Assembly: GCA_018398575.1 (NCBI GenBank)
Contig: JAGTXZ010000010.1
Coordinates: 2,046,001 to 2,110,000, forward strand
Direction of reading: 5' to 3'
DNA length: 64,000 nt
Origin: Ampelomyces quisqualis
Lineage: Eukaryota; Ascomycota; Dothideomycetes; Pleosporales; Phaeosphaeriaceae
Shown: in pieces, positions 32,672 to 43,469 of the stretch
Layout of the letters: each line of letters begins with the position of its first letter
Position numbering within the stretch: the stretch's first letter is position 1
Notes under the pieces: model-generated
What the model was told of the DNA's origin: nothing
Seen by the model: only the letters and a program-made list of their open reading frames with translations
The model's database searches: none
Program-made: the position numbers and the translations under genes

Positions 32672-34472
32672 ATGTCATCGACGTCATTGAGAGAACACTC
32701 CGCCGTGGGAAAGCTCTTTCACACCCTGTCAATCTCGGAGGTCTTGACGCTTGTTGCTACTCTCGTACGTGTCATTAGCCGCTCGAGTCATATGGGGATA
32801 GCAAATTAACTCACGAGCCAGCTCATTGTCCGCTTTATCGTCAGAGCAATCTATCGAATATGGTTCCATCCACTCAGCAAGTTTCCAGGTCCCAAGCTCA
32901 GGGCTGCTACACGTATCCCGTCACATATCGAAGTATGGAGGGGCAACAAGCATCATCGTTTTGCCGAGTTGCATAGGAGATATGGGCATGTGGTGCGCGT
33001 GAACCATGACGAGCTTAGCTGGACGGAGCCAAATGCCTGGAAAGATGTGCGTATACCTTTGCGAACCTCGACAATCAAATCTTTGGTGATACTCAGGTTA
33101 CCTCGAGGCTACCTGCTCGACGTTAAATGTACGAACCCGATGCTGACTTCCTCAGATATATGGCCACGGCACAAAGGGTACACCCGGCTCAACTCCGCAC
33201 AAACACTGGCTCCGTTACGGCCAGACAGTTAACGGATCACCGAATCTTATCCAAGCCCGCGACGTCGATCACAATCGACAGCGAAAGATCTTCACGCCTG
33301 CATTCTCAGACCGCGCTCTGAAGCAGCAAGAGTCTCTCTTCATGAAGTACGCCGACCAGCTCGTTTCGAAACTCAAGGAAGGCATTGAAGACAACCCTAC
33401 CAAGTCCTTCGACATGGTGCGAATGTTTAACTTCACCACATTTGACATCATGGGTGACCTGACCTTCGGAGAGCCTTTGCACATGCTCAGCAATGCGGAA
33501 TAGTACGGTATCTATTGCTGCCAGAAGAAAGTCTACTAACAGCTCCAGTGATCCTTGGGTCAGCATTATCTTCTCCAGCATCAAGATCGGCAATCGTCTT
33601 AGCATCATGATGTATTACCACTGGATTTGGCGAGCCTTCAAGCTCATTAGTCCCAAAGGATCGAATAGGAAGCGTTACAGCCATTTTCAACACTCTGTCA
33701 CCCGCGTAACTAAGCGCCTTGAGAAGGGCCGCGATACTGAAGGTATAGACCTATGGGACCTTGTGCTAGCTCAAAAAGAGGGCAAGGGTCTCACCAGAGG
33801 CGAGATGGACTCTAATGCCTCGCTCTTCATGATTGCAGGCACCGAAACCACGGCCACTTTGTTATCTGGCTTGTTGTATAAGCTTCTGGAGAAGCCTGTG
33901 TGTATGACGAAGCTTGTGGAAGAGATTCGAGGCGCATTCTCAAGTTCAGACGATATGACAATCGAACAGCTCGCCTCATTGCCATACTTCGCCGCATGCA
34001 TCAAGGAAGCATTCCGACTTTACCCTCCCGTACCTCTTGGACTGCCACGCGTAACACCTGAAAATGGCAGCACTGTTTGTGGCCAGTTCATCCCATCCAA
34101 TACAATTTGCATGATTCCGCAGCATGCGATGTACACACATGCAGAGAATTTTCGCAACCCACTTCAATTTCTTCCGGAGAGATGGTTGGGTGATACCGCA
34201 TATGAGGATGATCAGAGACAATGCCTTCAGCCATTCTCGGTTGGATCGCGCGACTGTGTAGGAAAGAAGTGAGTATACTGCGTTTGCAATATGAAAGCTC
34301 TGCGCTAATTCTTTGCAGCTTGGCCTACCACGAAATGCGCCTCGTTATGGCCAAAGTCCTCTATGCGTTTGACTTCAAATTGGAACCTGAGAGCGACAAG
34401 TGGGCGGAGCAGGAGACTTATACCCTTTGGCAGAAGAAACCTTTGATTTGCAAGCTGAAGGCAGCCAAATAG
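32672..34472 (+). CDS. Cytochrome P450 monooxygenase
   Basis: Exons are 32672-32764, 32822-33046, 33156-33502, 33549-34268 and 34319-34472, giving 512 aa, normal for a fungal microsomal P450. The N-terminal anchor (VLTLVATLLIVRFIVRAIY) leads into WFHPLSKFPGPKL. The I-helix oxygen-binding motif is MIAGTETTATLL. The K-helix ExxR is KEAFRLYPPVP, the PERF-type motif is FLPERWLGD and the haem loop is PFSVGSRDCVGKN with the Cys ligand. The segment WKDIYGHGTKGTPG is typical of the CYP58/CYP65-like group active in toxin and secondary-metabolite pathways, but the substrate is not known. All splice joins are consistent (EYDPWVS, GKNLAYHEMRL). No synthase gene lies nearby, so a cluster role is not supported. 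Confidence 0.92.
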
Positions 34473-34772
34473 ACCCGCAAGGCTCAGTATACACATGATC
34501 AAACGAATGGTACAGTATGTTGGTCCAGATGAGGCTCAATGGAAGACGGCCCACAACATGGTGCCATGTTCCCACATGGCTCTGCGATTATCTATACATC
34601 AGTTTGATCAAGATCTCTCGCTTCCTTACAGAGTAAACTTGAAGTGACTGTTGCACGTTGCGAATTGAAGTAGCAGAATGACGTGCGGAAGACCGTGTGA
34701 GCAATTCTAATTTCCTGGTCACAACGGTGAAGGTAAATGCAATTCGTCGACGCACTTTGCTCGTACGCAGCG

Positions 34773-35373
34773 ATGAATACCTTCCGCGACGTCATGCAAG
34801 CTCAAGAGGTATACCCGTTACTGAAGCGCGACGTGGAAAGTGGAACATGTGCTAATGAAAAGCGTAGGACGAAGCTGGTGTACTCGATGAACTCGGCAAC
34901 TGTGTCGAAGCCATGAAGAGCTTACGCTGTGAGCGTGGCACTGACTTACATCAACTCTTACGAGCACACGACGACGAGATCCAACGGCTGAAGCGTGCCC
35001 ATACTCTCGAAATAGATCATCTGGAGGTGAAGTATAACAAGGAGCTCAAAGGGGCGAATGATTTCAATGTGGTAAGCTTGCATGTGTCTCAAATACATGA
35101 ATATTCAGCTAAAGTATACAGGGTCGATCAGACGAGCTACAAGGAAAGACTGAACAGATGGCTCAATTAAACTCTGTGGCAGGAGAAAAGGATACGCAGA
35201 TTCTCCTGCTGAAGATGACATCGCTCAGTCGATTGAGACAGCTACAGACCATTTCTGCCGACTTTTCTCACGAAAAAGCAGAAAATAGGAGCCTCAGGAG
35301 CGATGCTAACTTATGGAAGAGCAAATACCTCGGGCTAGCATTGGATAGGAAACAGACTTTTGACTGTAGATAG
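34773..35373 (+). CDS. Coiled-coil hypothetical protein, possibly truncated
   Basis: Exons are 34773-34808, 34868-35071 and 35122-35373, giving 163 aa. The sequence is Glu/Lys/Leu-rich and helical (DEIQRLKRAHTLEIDHLEVK, then GKTEQMAQLNSVAGEK), as in coiled coils. Both introns have good ends (GTATAC..GTAG and GTAAGC..ACAG), supporting transcription at some time. It ends at an in-frame TAG (35371-35373). The same frame goes on directly with more coding-like sequence to about 35610, so the stop may be a mutation. I do not recognise the family. Confidence 0.5.
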
Positions 35374-35796
35374 GCAGAGCCCATCGTTGTCCAGAAACTC
35401 AACGCCGAGATCAAGGTTCACGTCCAAGCCATCGAGGTGCAGCAACCAAGCGACCGCACCATGCGCAACCTTTTGCGCAATAGACTAAAGCGCATCAAGA
35501 AGATCCACGACAAGTATTGCAATAGATTAGAGGATCGGCTGGCCGCCATGCACAAGCATGTTACCACACCCGACTCGCCGTTCAACCCCACAGAAAATAT
35601 CAAGACACTGGAACATCAGCGTATACAACCTAACCATATATCACAGCAGTGTGTTGGAACTTGGTGCAGTGTCTGCAGAATACAAAGCGGATGGTGGAAC
35701 AGGAACATGCTGAAATACTGGAAACATTAGGCTACATAAGCGACGAGCACATATGCGAGCGTAGAGAGCGGATCACGAGAATTTTTGAAATTTTCT
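35374..35796 (+). pseudogene. Coding-like continuation after in-frame TAG
   Basis: Directly after the TAG the frame reads EPIVVQKLNAEIKVHVQAIE, then RLKRIKKIHDKYCNRLEDRL, again helical. From about 35650 a different frame looks coding (RMVEQEHAEILETLGYISDE) to a TGA at 35794-35796. The branch/acceptor-like CTAACC...CACAG at 35629-35645 hints at a former intron, but the only in-phase donor would make it just 26-29 nt. This is best read as a decaying 3' part of the upstream coiled-coil gene. Confidence 0.4.
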
Positions 35797-36106
35797 GATA
35801 TCTTCGAAGTCCGGGCGAAGTTGGATCGGGAACAAGAGTGAGACGGCATTGCGTGAGAGGGGCTCAATAGTGGCGCGGGCCCGCACCGGGTTGAAACACA
35901 TTGGCTAGACAGTGGCTCACGCGGAAATCGCGTAGTTACCATGAAGAAATTTTTTTTCATTTTTTGGGGGGGTGGTTTATTATGGGTTTTAACGGTTCGA
36001 CCAACGTCCCCAGGCCCATAAGCCCACAAACTAAAAGGAAAATATTGTAGCATTGTTGAGAAACTCAATTCTTATCAATCTTCACGCTGTCCTCAACTTG
36101 ACAGAT
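35797..36106. other. Spacer with poly-T/poly-G tract
   Basis: 310 nt with no gene. Runs of T and then G occur at about 35948-35973. Confidence 0.5.
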
Positions 36107-36850
36107 TCAGCAGAATATGCAGTTGAACTTGTACAACGCCCACCACTTCTCCTTGAGAGCGCTTGTCGCCGATTTGCCCACCACAACCCGGTCCGCAGTA
36201 TCAGCGATTTCCTTGGCGACGAAGTTCTCTGCAGCAAGCTTGGCTGTGTCCACGATGATGAAAGCGTCCATCCAGAGCTTTTGAACCCACTCGCCGCCTA
36301 TGCGCGAGAGTGAAGCCGGTAGTGGTTTACCCATACCATTGGCAACCGCAGAGGGAAGCGGCGACGAATTCCTGACCAAAGTCATGAACGTTGAGGTCGG
36401 CGCAGTAACCGAAGCGAGATTCAGATTGACGGAGGGGACCATTCGGGCTTTGCAGATGTTAAAGCCGAGGAGCTGCTCCAAGGCACCCATGCGGATGTCG
36501 CTGACGACCTTCTCGGTGAAGGGGAGGCCAGGGAACTTCTCCGTGGTGTTGACCCCCTTAGATGCTGTGGTTGCAGCAAGAAGGAACTTGTAGAAAGCAA
36601 TGTCATACATGCTTTCGTAGCGGTCCTGCATGTTGGGCAGGCTGGACGCCTCCACGCTGTGAACGGCGGTGGAGTGGGTGGTCGTGATGAGGCTGGGTGT
36701 CGACATGGTGCTAGGAGGACCGGCGGACCTGGGCTCAGGCCGACCGGTAGCTGCCATGGTGGCATTTGGGGCCAGCAAGTCGTCGATGGAAGATGCCACC
36801 GTGGCGCCTACAAGGAGAGCGGAGGCGAGGAAGACACTCTTGAAGTGCAT
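36107..36850 (-). CDS. Secreted hypothetical protein
   Basis: A single exon of 247 aa. A clear signal peptide (MHFKSVFLASALLVGATVAS) precedes a Ser/Thr/Pro-rich stretch (to about residue 65). A more ordered region follows (RYESMYDIAFYKFLLAATTA, then FPGLPFTEKVVSDIRMGALE). There are potential N-glycosylation sites (NAT, NTT, NSS). The few cysteines lie in FNICKA and in the final FNCIFC; the latter resembles a CaaX-like end but is not expected to be used in a secreted protein. No family is recognised. A TATA box sits about 150 nt upstream, unlike most genes here, suggesting a regulated promoter. It may be a lineage-specific secreted protein; an effector role is speculation. Confidence 0.65.
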   Translation of the reverse strand: MHFKSVFLASALLVGATVASSIDDLLAPNATMAATGRPEPRSAGPPSTMSTPSLITTTHSTAVHSVEASSLPNMQDRYESMYDIAFYKFLLAATTASKGVNTTEKFPGLPFTEKVVSDIRMGALEQLLGFNICKARMVPSVNLNLASVTAPTSTFMTLVRNSSPLPSAVANGMGKPLPASLSRIGGEWVQKLWMDAFIIVDTAKLAAENFVAKEIADTADRVVVGKSATSALKEKWWALYKFNCIFC

Positions 36851-37232
36851 AGTCTAGGAAGTATGTAAGCAGGAGGAGATAAGGTATCCTGGGGTGACTC
36901 AACGTACTATGGTATTGATCAGTTGATACTCTGATTAGGTAGCCTAGTTAGATGATTGTGTTGGTGACTTGAGACCAGCTCTTGTCACCAGGGGACGTTT
37001 CTTTATATATGTGTGCAGTCCCAAAGACCTTCAGTTGTGATGAGAGGTCTAACTTTCAGCTCAGTTTTAAAGTCTTAACATGATACGTTGTGTTTAACAC
37101 GATTTAATTTTCGGTTGAATCCACAGGACAGAAAGAACCAGAGCTTGAAATCGCATTTGGAGTACTATGAAATGACGCCCTACCCCAGTGCTAAATTATT
37201 CGAAGAGAAAAGAAATGATTGAAAGAAATTAC
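36851..37232. other. Spacer: upstream region of the secreted-protein gene
   Basis: 382 nt holding the TATA box noted separately. Nothing else recognisable. Confidence 0.5.
37001..37010 (-). promoter_or_regulatory. TATA box of the secreted-protein gene
   Basis: On the minus strand it reads ATATATAAAG, 151 nt before the ATG at 36850, with CT-poor leader sequence between. Confidence 0.5.
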
Positions 37233-38177
37233 CTACCCGTTGATGGAAGCACTTACGGTGACGTACTCCTCAGTCTCCAGCTGGCCTACGAGGCCGCCGA
37301 CAATATCGTCCGCATCTGTGAACAAATAGCTCGTATGACCTTCGCCTTTCTTAAGATGTAACACGCTGCCCGGCATCAACAGTTTTGCCGTCTCTGCCAA
37401 CCTCACTGGGCAATTCTGGTCACTGATCCCATGCCAAAGAGTAAGTGATACCCCTTTATCCCCGACGTGCAAGTGGTCAAGTTCAAATCCCCAATCGCTC
37501 CCGTATAGCTTGGCTTCCCAAGCTGCACTCTTACCACTCTGCGCAAAGCTGCCCCTCGTCATGGCGACAAAGGTAGGCCAGTTGGTAGGATCGTGCATGG
37601 CCGTCACGTCGCCGGGATGACGTTTGAAAGGCTCCTTCTTCATCAAGTCCTCGAGAACTTTTGGATCTTTGTCCCTTGCCGCCTTCCCTATCGCGCTGTC
37701 GAAGAAGAACGAAGTGAGACCCGTTATCCATGGCGCAGCCCAGAACAAGATCCGAGTCTGTAGCATCATACCTGCCGTGCCGAATTTGAGAGGAAATATT
37801 CCGCTGGCAACGGTGGCGCCCAGGAGTCGGTCTTTCGGTACAGACTTGATGCAAGCCAAAGCATATGGTGAGCCTCCAGACCACGCCAACACGTAGAACT
37901 CGTGAATCTTGAGCTGGTCAGCGAGCGCAACGACGTCAGTTGGCCAGTGTAGTATGTGCCGGTCTTTTTGGAAGGTGGAGGAGCCATTGCCAGGCCGGTC
38001 GGGGGCGATGAGGCGTACGCCATGTTTCGTGCAGGCCGCGTGCCAGATCTTGCCTTCGAATCGCGAGGAGGGAAAGCCATGCATGTACATGACCGTTTTG
38101 CGGGGTACAGGGCTGCCATAGACAGCGTAGGACAATGTGCGACCGTCGCTAAGCTTGATGCTCTCGTTTTCGAGCAT
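37233..38177 (-). CDS. Alpha/beta hydrolase
   Basis: 314 aa from the ATG at 38177 (MLENESIKLSDGRTLSYAVY). The alpha/beta hydrolase fold is clear. The oxyanion region is MYMHGFPSSRFEG and the DRPGNGSS turn follows. The nucleophile elbow is LAWSGGSPYAL (Ser), the acid lies in HGISDQNCP (Asp) and the base in GEGHTSYLF (His). The enzyme probably hydrolyses a small ester, epoxide or similar; the substrate is not known. The frame remains open upstream to about 38276 without an ATG. An alternative model starts at an ATG at about 38316 (MSHSTG) and splices to GRAPTQTLENAQ near 38228, through a weak donor (GTTTGC). So the N-terminus is uncertain by about 30 residues. Confidence 0.8.
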   Translation of the reverse strand: MLENESIKLSDGRTLSYAVYGSPVPRKTVMYMHGFPSSRFEGKIWHAACTKHGVRLIAPDRPGNGSSTFQKDRHILHWPTDVVALADQLKIHEFYVLAWSGGSPYALACIKSVPKDRLLGATVASGIFPLKFGTAGMMLQTRILFWAAPWITGLTSFFFDSAIGKAARDKDPKVLEDLMKKEPFKRHPGDVTAMHDPTNWPTFVAMTRGSFAQSGKSAAWEAKLYGSDWGFELDHLHVGDKGVSLTLWHGISDQNCPVRLAETAKLLMPGSVLHLKKGEGHTSYLFTDADDIVGGLVGQLETEEYVTVSASING

Positions 38178-38911
38178 CGCGTTGACGCTCTGCGCGTTCT
38201 CGAGTGTTTGTGTTGGAGCTCTGCCTAGATAGTTGAGAGGTAAAAGCTGGGGAAGCTTCAGCAAGGTTGAGAGCACTGCAGAAATGTTTTTAGGCGGGGC
38301 AAACCTGTCGAGTGAGACATTTTTATGCTAGGTGGCCTTGAGCGATGGACGGGAGTACAAGAGAAGAGCTGCCAATGCCATGTGCGGCGATGCAAGCGCG
38401 GGGTGAGATGGGGACCCTTATGCCAAGCTCGCGCTAAGCCCGTAAGTTGCCTAGTATGGCCAGGGTCTTCATGCCTGTCTCGACATCACCTGCGGCTTCC
38501 ACACCTTGTGCATTCTTGAGTTGGTATCTCACGTGCAGTAACGACCCCAAGAGAAGAGGCTGCGTTGGGAGCATCACTCGCTGGAGTGGCCTAGTCTGTA
38601 TTGACCTCCGCAATGTCCTATCGAGATGTCCTTCTTTCACTGCTCCGATGGGATTCTGGCAAGCTGACTGCACGTCTTCACAAGTTGCATCAGTTTGCAA
38701 GACGGCTTTGATTCAGGTACAGCATCAACACTCTAGAACTAGTCCGAAAACCTGCCGCATATACGAGTATGTTCGGGAATTTTTCTTCGTATTGTCTTGA
38801 CGCATCAAACACTTCGAGACCTCTAAATGCTACCAGGATATATCTGTAGCAACCTCTAGCCTGGACCAGACCACCGATGTAAAATTTTCACTCTCCAAAA
38901 CTCTTCCGAAC
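38178..38911. other. Spacer, no further gene seen
   Basis: This may include the 5' exon of the hydrolase (38300-38316 minus). The rest holds only short non-conserved frames. Confidence 0.4.
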
Positions 38912-39420
38912 TCACAACTTTCTCAGCAGGCTACGGATGAAGCCATCCTTCTTGGCTGCATCGAGTGGGAACTTACGACCTGCCGACGTGTACTCCAAGA
39001 ATTTTTCGTGGCTAGGGAAACGAATCACGACAGCACCGGTCAGGCGATGATCGATGAGATTTACGAGATTGACACGCACGTTGCGGCTTCCGAGCACCTG
39101 TTTCGTACACGCGTTAGCCAATCTTCACCTAAAGACTGGATGGTGTATCTTACCTTCTTGCACCCTTTGATGCTGTTGGGAGGATTGTTGATGTAGACTT
39201 CGCGACACAAGTCTTGCCAGATTTCTAGCTTTGAGGTATCGGTACCATACAGGCTGTCAAATAGGGCTGTCTGACAGTTCATCCACTTCATGGCCTTGCG
39301 CTGTTTACGCCACCCACGGATTCCGGCAAGTCGATTGAAGTTGGACTTAATACCAACAGTTGGGTCGAAGGTGAAGTTTTTGAACTGGGCGAACCAATCC
39401 GGGATGTTGGAATTGGACAT
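38912..39420 (-). CDS. Unknown protein, local family copy A
   Basis: Exons on the minus strand are 39420-39154 and 39097-38912, giving 150 aa. It shares an architecture with two neighbours. The N-terminal half reads FTFDPTVGIKSNFNRLAGIR (then GW) and LFDSLYGTDTSKLEIWQDLC, ending KGCKK at the splice point. The second exon reads VRVNLVNLIDHRLTG, a hydrophobic strand, then EYTSAGRKFPLDAAKKDGFI and a basic end RSLLRKL. The pattern (Tyr-Gly-x-Asp, Leu-x-x-Trp-Gln-x-Leu-Cys, Cys-Lys-Lys then Val-Asn-Leu-x-Asn-x-Ile-Asp-His) defines the family. No signal peptide or membrane helix is present. I do not know its function; similar proteins seem confined to Dothideomycetes, from general recollection. Confidence 0.75.
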
Positions 39421-40022
39421 TTGAAGGGCCGGTCTTGAATGTAACAAATCTGAGTGCTCATCAGTATGCTGAATCTGTGTTAGAAGACGGGTCACTGACC
39501 AAGGGTCAAAATTGTATTATCAGGTCAATACCAAAGTCTCAGCGAGTGCTCACTGCTCAGAGTCTTAATGGCCGACTTTGTATGTTCCTTTCTTGATTGC
39601 GATTGTTTGCGTCGGCATGTTTGTCTCATACATCAGTCTTTGACGCAGGTGCATGTTTGCTTTAATTTAGTTCAGGTTGCTACACCGGCGCCGGTGCATT
39701 GATTATTGCTGGGTAGTTCTAAGACATAAAAACATCATCAAACACATGAGAAAAGGAAGGTTCGAGCATCTTGTAGTTGTTGCTGTTTCTCCCATAACGG
39801 ACGTACGTCTGTACGATGCTAGCATGAGGTTATACCAAGGCTAAGCGACACATCTGGTTCGGAATAACCATCCCTACAAGCAGGCAAAGTCGGTACGATG
39901 CGCCTATACCACTTTTTGCCCGATCATGGTGAGCGAAGAGACGCAAAGCAACCCAGCTGTGCCAGCTCATCTTGGCAGATGAGACAATTTGCGAATTCAA
40001 ATTGTCTCAGCTGCCATCCCAT
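39421..40022. other. Spacer, no gene seen
   Basis: 602 nt between family copies A and B. It contains a perfect 14-bp palindrome CACCGGCGCCGGTG at 39683-39696. Confidence 0.5.
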
Positions 40023-40622
40023 TTAGTCTTCTTGGACTTGATGGATCGGGTGGTCGGCCATATAGGCCTCGAATTCCTCGTCTGCTTCCTCGTTGTACAT
40101 CTTGTTCTTGAATGGGCGAAGAAGGCTCTTCATGAGAAGATTATTGACGGCACCTTCGGCCGGGTAACGATGGTTTGGGTACGTGTAGTCGATGAAGTGT
40201 CGCTTTGTAGCAAAGAGTCAAAGACATGAACAAGTTCTCCAGTGCGCCGATTGTTGAGCAGGTTTGACGATGTTAACGAGCACGCCTCTGGGGGCCTTTC
40301 GAAGTATGGGTAGCTAGTCAGGACACTAAGGGTGATAACTTACTCGAACGCAGTCATCGATGTCGTGCGGTAGGGGGCTCAATCAGACAAATGCGACAAA
40401 GCTTATACCAGTTGCGCAAGGACTTGCTGTCCAACCCGTAACAACGGTCGAACTCAGCTTCGATGTTCTCAGTTCTCTGGACCATTACGCTCTCGTTCTG
40501 CCGCGTCCCAGCCCATATGGTCGGCCAGTCGCTCGAACTCGTTGACGAAGTCAGCCTTCGTATCAGGGAAGATGCCTTCATGACGACTCCAAATGGAACC
40601 GAGCATGCCATTCGCGTCTTTC
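40023..40622 (-). pseudogene. Unknown family copy B, frameshifted
   Basis: Reading minus-strand frames in turn gives pieces of the same family as copies A and C. They are IFPDTKADFVNEFERLADHM, then (after a frame change near 40475) EFDRCYGLDSKSLRNWYKLC, then (another change near 40375) IDDCVR at a donor-like GTAAGT. After a normal-looking acceptor, the second exon reads GVLVNIV, NLLNNRRTGELVHVF and, after one more change, RHFIDYTYPNHRYPAEGAVN to a TAA at 40023. At least three frame changes are needed, so the copy is dead unless the assembly is poor here. The intron position matches that of A and C. Confidence 0.65.
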
Positions 40623-42595
40623 TGGTTGCTCTCGAGCGTGGCACCTGTATATACTAGTACTGGGTACAGAACTGTAGCAATTAAGAGTTCCTATCATCGC
40701 CACGCCAGATTTACTCCTCTTCAAAGTACTTCCCCCAATTCGTTTTCAACTTGTCGTTACACAGTGGTCCTTGTGGTGTTCGCTCGTATGCACCAGGAAG
40801 CAGGATGAGCAAGTATACTTACGACGTCTCAACTTGCTGATAGGGTTTATCCTCCAGCAGATTTTTTGGGCAGAACGTATTTTGATAAATGAGCAAGTGC
40901 CATTGAAGATGTCAGGAATGGCCAAGCAGATGATAGGCCGCTGCCTACTTACCATGGTTATCGGGCGAAGAACATTCCAATCATGAATTCAACGATAGAT
41001 GACTCCCTGCAGTGTGCAAGCTAAGATGGTTACATAATCTCGCGGCAATCACGACATCGAAAGCTATCAACGCCATGAAGACTCTGGTAAAGTCAAGATC
41101 ATGTGTCGCATTTGCGTAACTTCTGAGGATAGTATAGGTACCGAGCATACGAGCGCTAAGCCTGCTTGAAATGCGCATCGGTTTTCCGAACATGGCTTTG
41201 ACAGCGACCGTACAAGAAGTTACTCCGTTCCTCGCGTATCAATATCGTTGTAATCATTGTATTGTCGCATGGCGTATTCCTACTTCTCCTTGCTGATGAC
41301 GTTGACGCTGACGCTGACGATGCGATGTAGAGCACCGCCTACAGGAACTGCGAAACGCGGGAGTCCGTTTTTAGTGCTACATCCTCGGCGCAAGATGCCC
41401 AACTAGAGGAAAAGCTTGGAAGTAAAGCTATGTGAGGAGGAAATGTTACAGAGAAGGATTCGCATGTGTTGAATGGGTTTGAAGACTTGAGGTACGGTGC
41501 AAAGTAAAGATTCAGCTGTTCTGTCTGTTTTATGGTTTCGAGCCTCGCCACCCATCAGCGAATCCTAATATAGACCTTATAGCTCCTTTCTGGGCGTAGA
41601 CTAGAAAAAGCTTCAGCGACCGCATTTTGAACCTTCTAGTGGTCAAGCAGCGACGACAAAGAGAATTCCGCCCTCTTAAGTTAGCCAAAACTTTAACTAA
41701 GATTTTCCTGTAGACTTCCCAAACTCATTAGATAACTCCCCGTAAAGGACGTCGAGAATTACAGGTAGGACCGCATGTTTGAACCTAGACGAAACCCATG
41801 ACTCAAATCATGACCAACCGGACCGGCGATTTTGATAACGACGTTCATAGGCTCTTACGGTCAATGTAATTGAGTCATGTTGATATGCCAGCCGAGCAGA
41901 TGACTGCTCAATGCAATACCGTCATCGTATTCGACGGACCAGGAAATTTTGCGGCACAGTGACTGCCTTTAAAGCTTTTTGCTGGCTGATTGTTGAGAAG
42001 CTCCTTCTGCCAAGCAGGCAAAGAATTGTTTGACTAGGCCTTGATGCCTCAATGAACAGAGCTGGTGCTCGTGCCATGACTCAGGTACGGGTTGGTTGGT
42101 TGGTATTGATTAACGTCCTAACTCAGGTACGGGTGATCGTTTGAATGGGAGCAAAAGCGAAAGGCATGTTGTTGTAAATGATAGTACCTGATAATCCAGG
42201 AATATTGTAATCGTGTAGGGTGTATAGAGGAGGGATGCAGAGTAGTTCTAAGAAAGTTCGAAAGCATATATGTATACTAATTATAATCATTAGGTCACTA
42301 TTGACCCAAATCTATGGATAATCACAGCCGCAGTTCCAAAGAACTAACCTGCTATGACACACTTCGCTAGAATCCTCTAACATATCTTCGCGTAGGACTG
42401 CAACTTAATTCACACGCCTTCAGATCTGCTTCAGTCAAGAGTTCAAGCTGAGAAACATTGAGACTACTTTTCGTCCACGACATGTTGGGAGCAGCTAGAG
42501 GATCAGCCGTTATTGGAGTTACCATTTTCTTTGCATTTAGGTACAGGCGCCGTTCCAGTAATGGAAAGCCCTAATATCCTCAAAAGATTGAACAG
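40623..42595. other. Long spacer, no gene seen
   Basis: Nearly 2 kb, AT-richer than its flanks, with only short frames. The words CTCAGGTACGGGT occur twice near 42081-42135. It may hold further decayed copies that are too degraded to recognise. Confidence 0.4.
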
Positions 42596-43469
42596 TTACA
42601 TCCTCTTCAGCATAACGCTTATCAAGCCATCTTGCTTAGCGCATTCCCTCGGAAATATGTGACCAGCGCGCGTGTACCTGCAGAATTCGCCATAAGACTT
42701 GAATCGCAGCACTTTGACATCTGGATTGCGGCGGTGGTCGATGACATTGTAGAGATTGATGAGCACCGGAGCCACAGTCTGTGCGAAGTCAGCGTGTTAT
42801 GGCCACGATGAATGTCTCATGGTCATCGAAACATACCTTCCTACACTGCCTGATTGACGCTGGCACTACATCGATACCGACGTCCTCGCACAGCTGCTGC
42901 CAACGATCTAGCTTATTCATATGCGTTCCATAGTGGTGTGAAATCTCGGTGCTGAGAGCTTTGACTCGTTGCTTTCGCTTCGTCTTGTTGGTCCATTTCT
43001 CGTGCTTCGCGAGTCTTTCGAGCTCATTTATGAAAGTCGCCGTTGGATTTGGAACGAACCCAGGGAATTGGAGCCAATATGCGTTGACATCTGGTGTACT
43101 CGACTTCAAGTCGTGTGCTTCTAGACTTTGGTGTGTATGCTTAACATCAGGTATGAGATCAGCAGTCTCAACAGCATCTGTTTCGTGCTGAGGAGGGTCT
43201 GAGTTGCGGTCGGCCGCTGTGAGAGCTTCAAGGCATATCTCGAGAACTTGTAAGCTGGGCGGATCCACCGGCACACCACCGTTGACGGAGCCATTGGTGT
43301 CAAGAGATAATACAGATGGAGCATCGGACACGATTGAAAAGGATGATGCGGTGGAGCCAACGGATAGGCGCCGCATCCGATCAACGAGGTCGAGCTCCGC
43401 TACTTGAGTCGTTGTCGCCGCCACCATCGCTGAAGTCGTCGCGTCGTTTGTCGTGGAATCGGTAACCAT
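42596..43469 (-). CDS. Unknown protein, local family copy C
   Basis: Exons on the minus strand are 43469-42837 and 42778-42596, giving 271 aa. The first 125 residues are Thr/Ser-rich and acidic, probably disordered (MVTDSTTNDATTSAMVAATT). The family domain follows: FPGFVPNPTATFINELERLA, HHYGTHMNKLDRWQQLCEDV and IRQCRK at the splice site. Exon 2 reads VLINLYNVIDHRRNPDV and YTRAGHIFPRECAKQDG and ends LKRM. The intron sits at exactly the same place and phase as in copy A. Compared with A, the domain is the same length; only the N-terminal extension is new. Function unknown; no transmembrane or signal sequence. Confidence 0.75.

Noticed and set aside
32672..38177. Secondary-metabolite cluster around the P450
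   Set aside because: There is a P450 and a hydrolase, but no synthase, terpene cyclase, regulator or dedicated transporter between or beside them.
39683..39696. 14-bp palindrome as a transcription-factor site
   Set aside because: It contains CGG/CCG triplets but there is no matching gene start close by, so no functional claim is justified.
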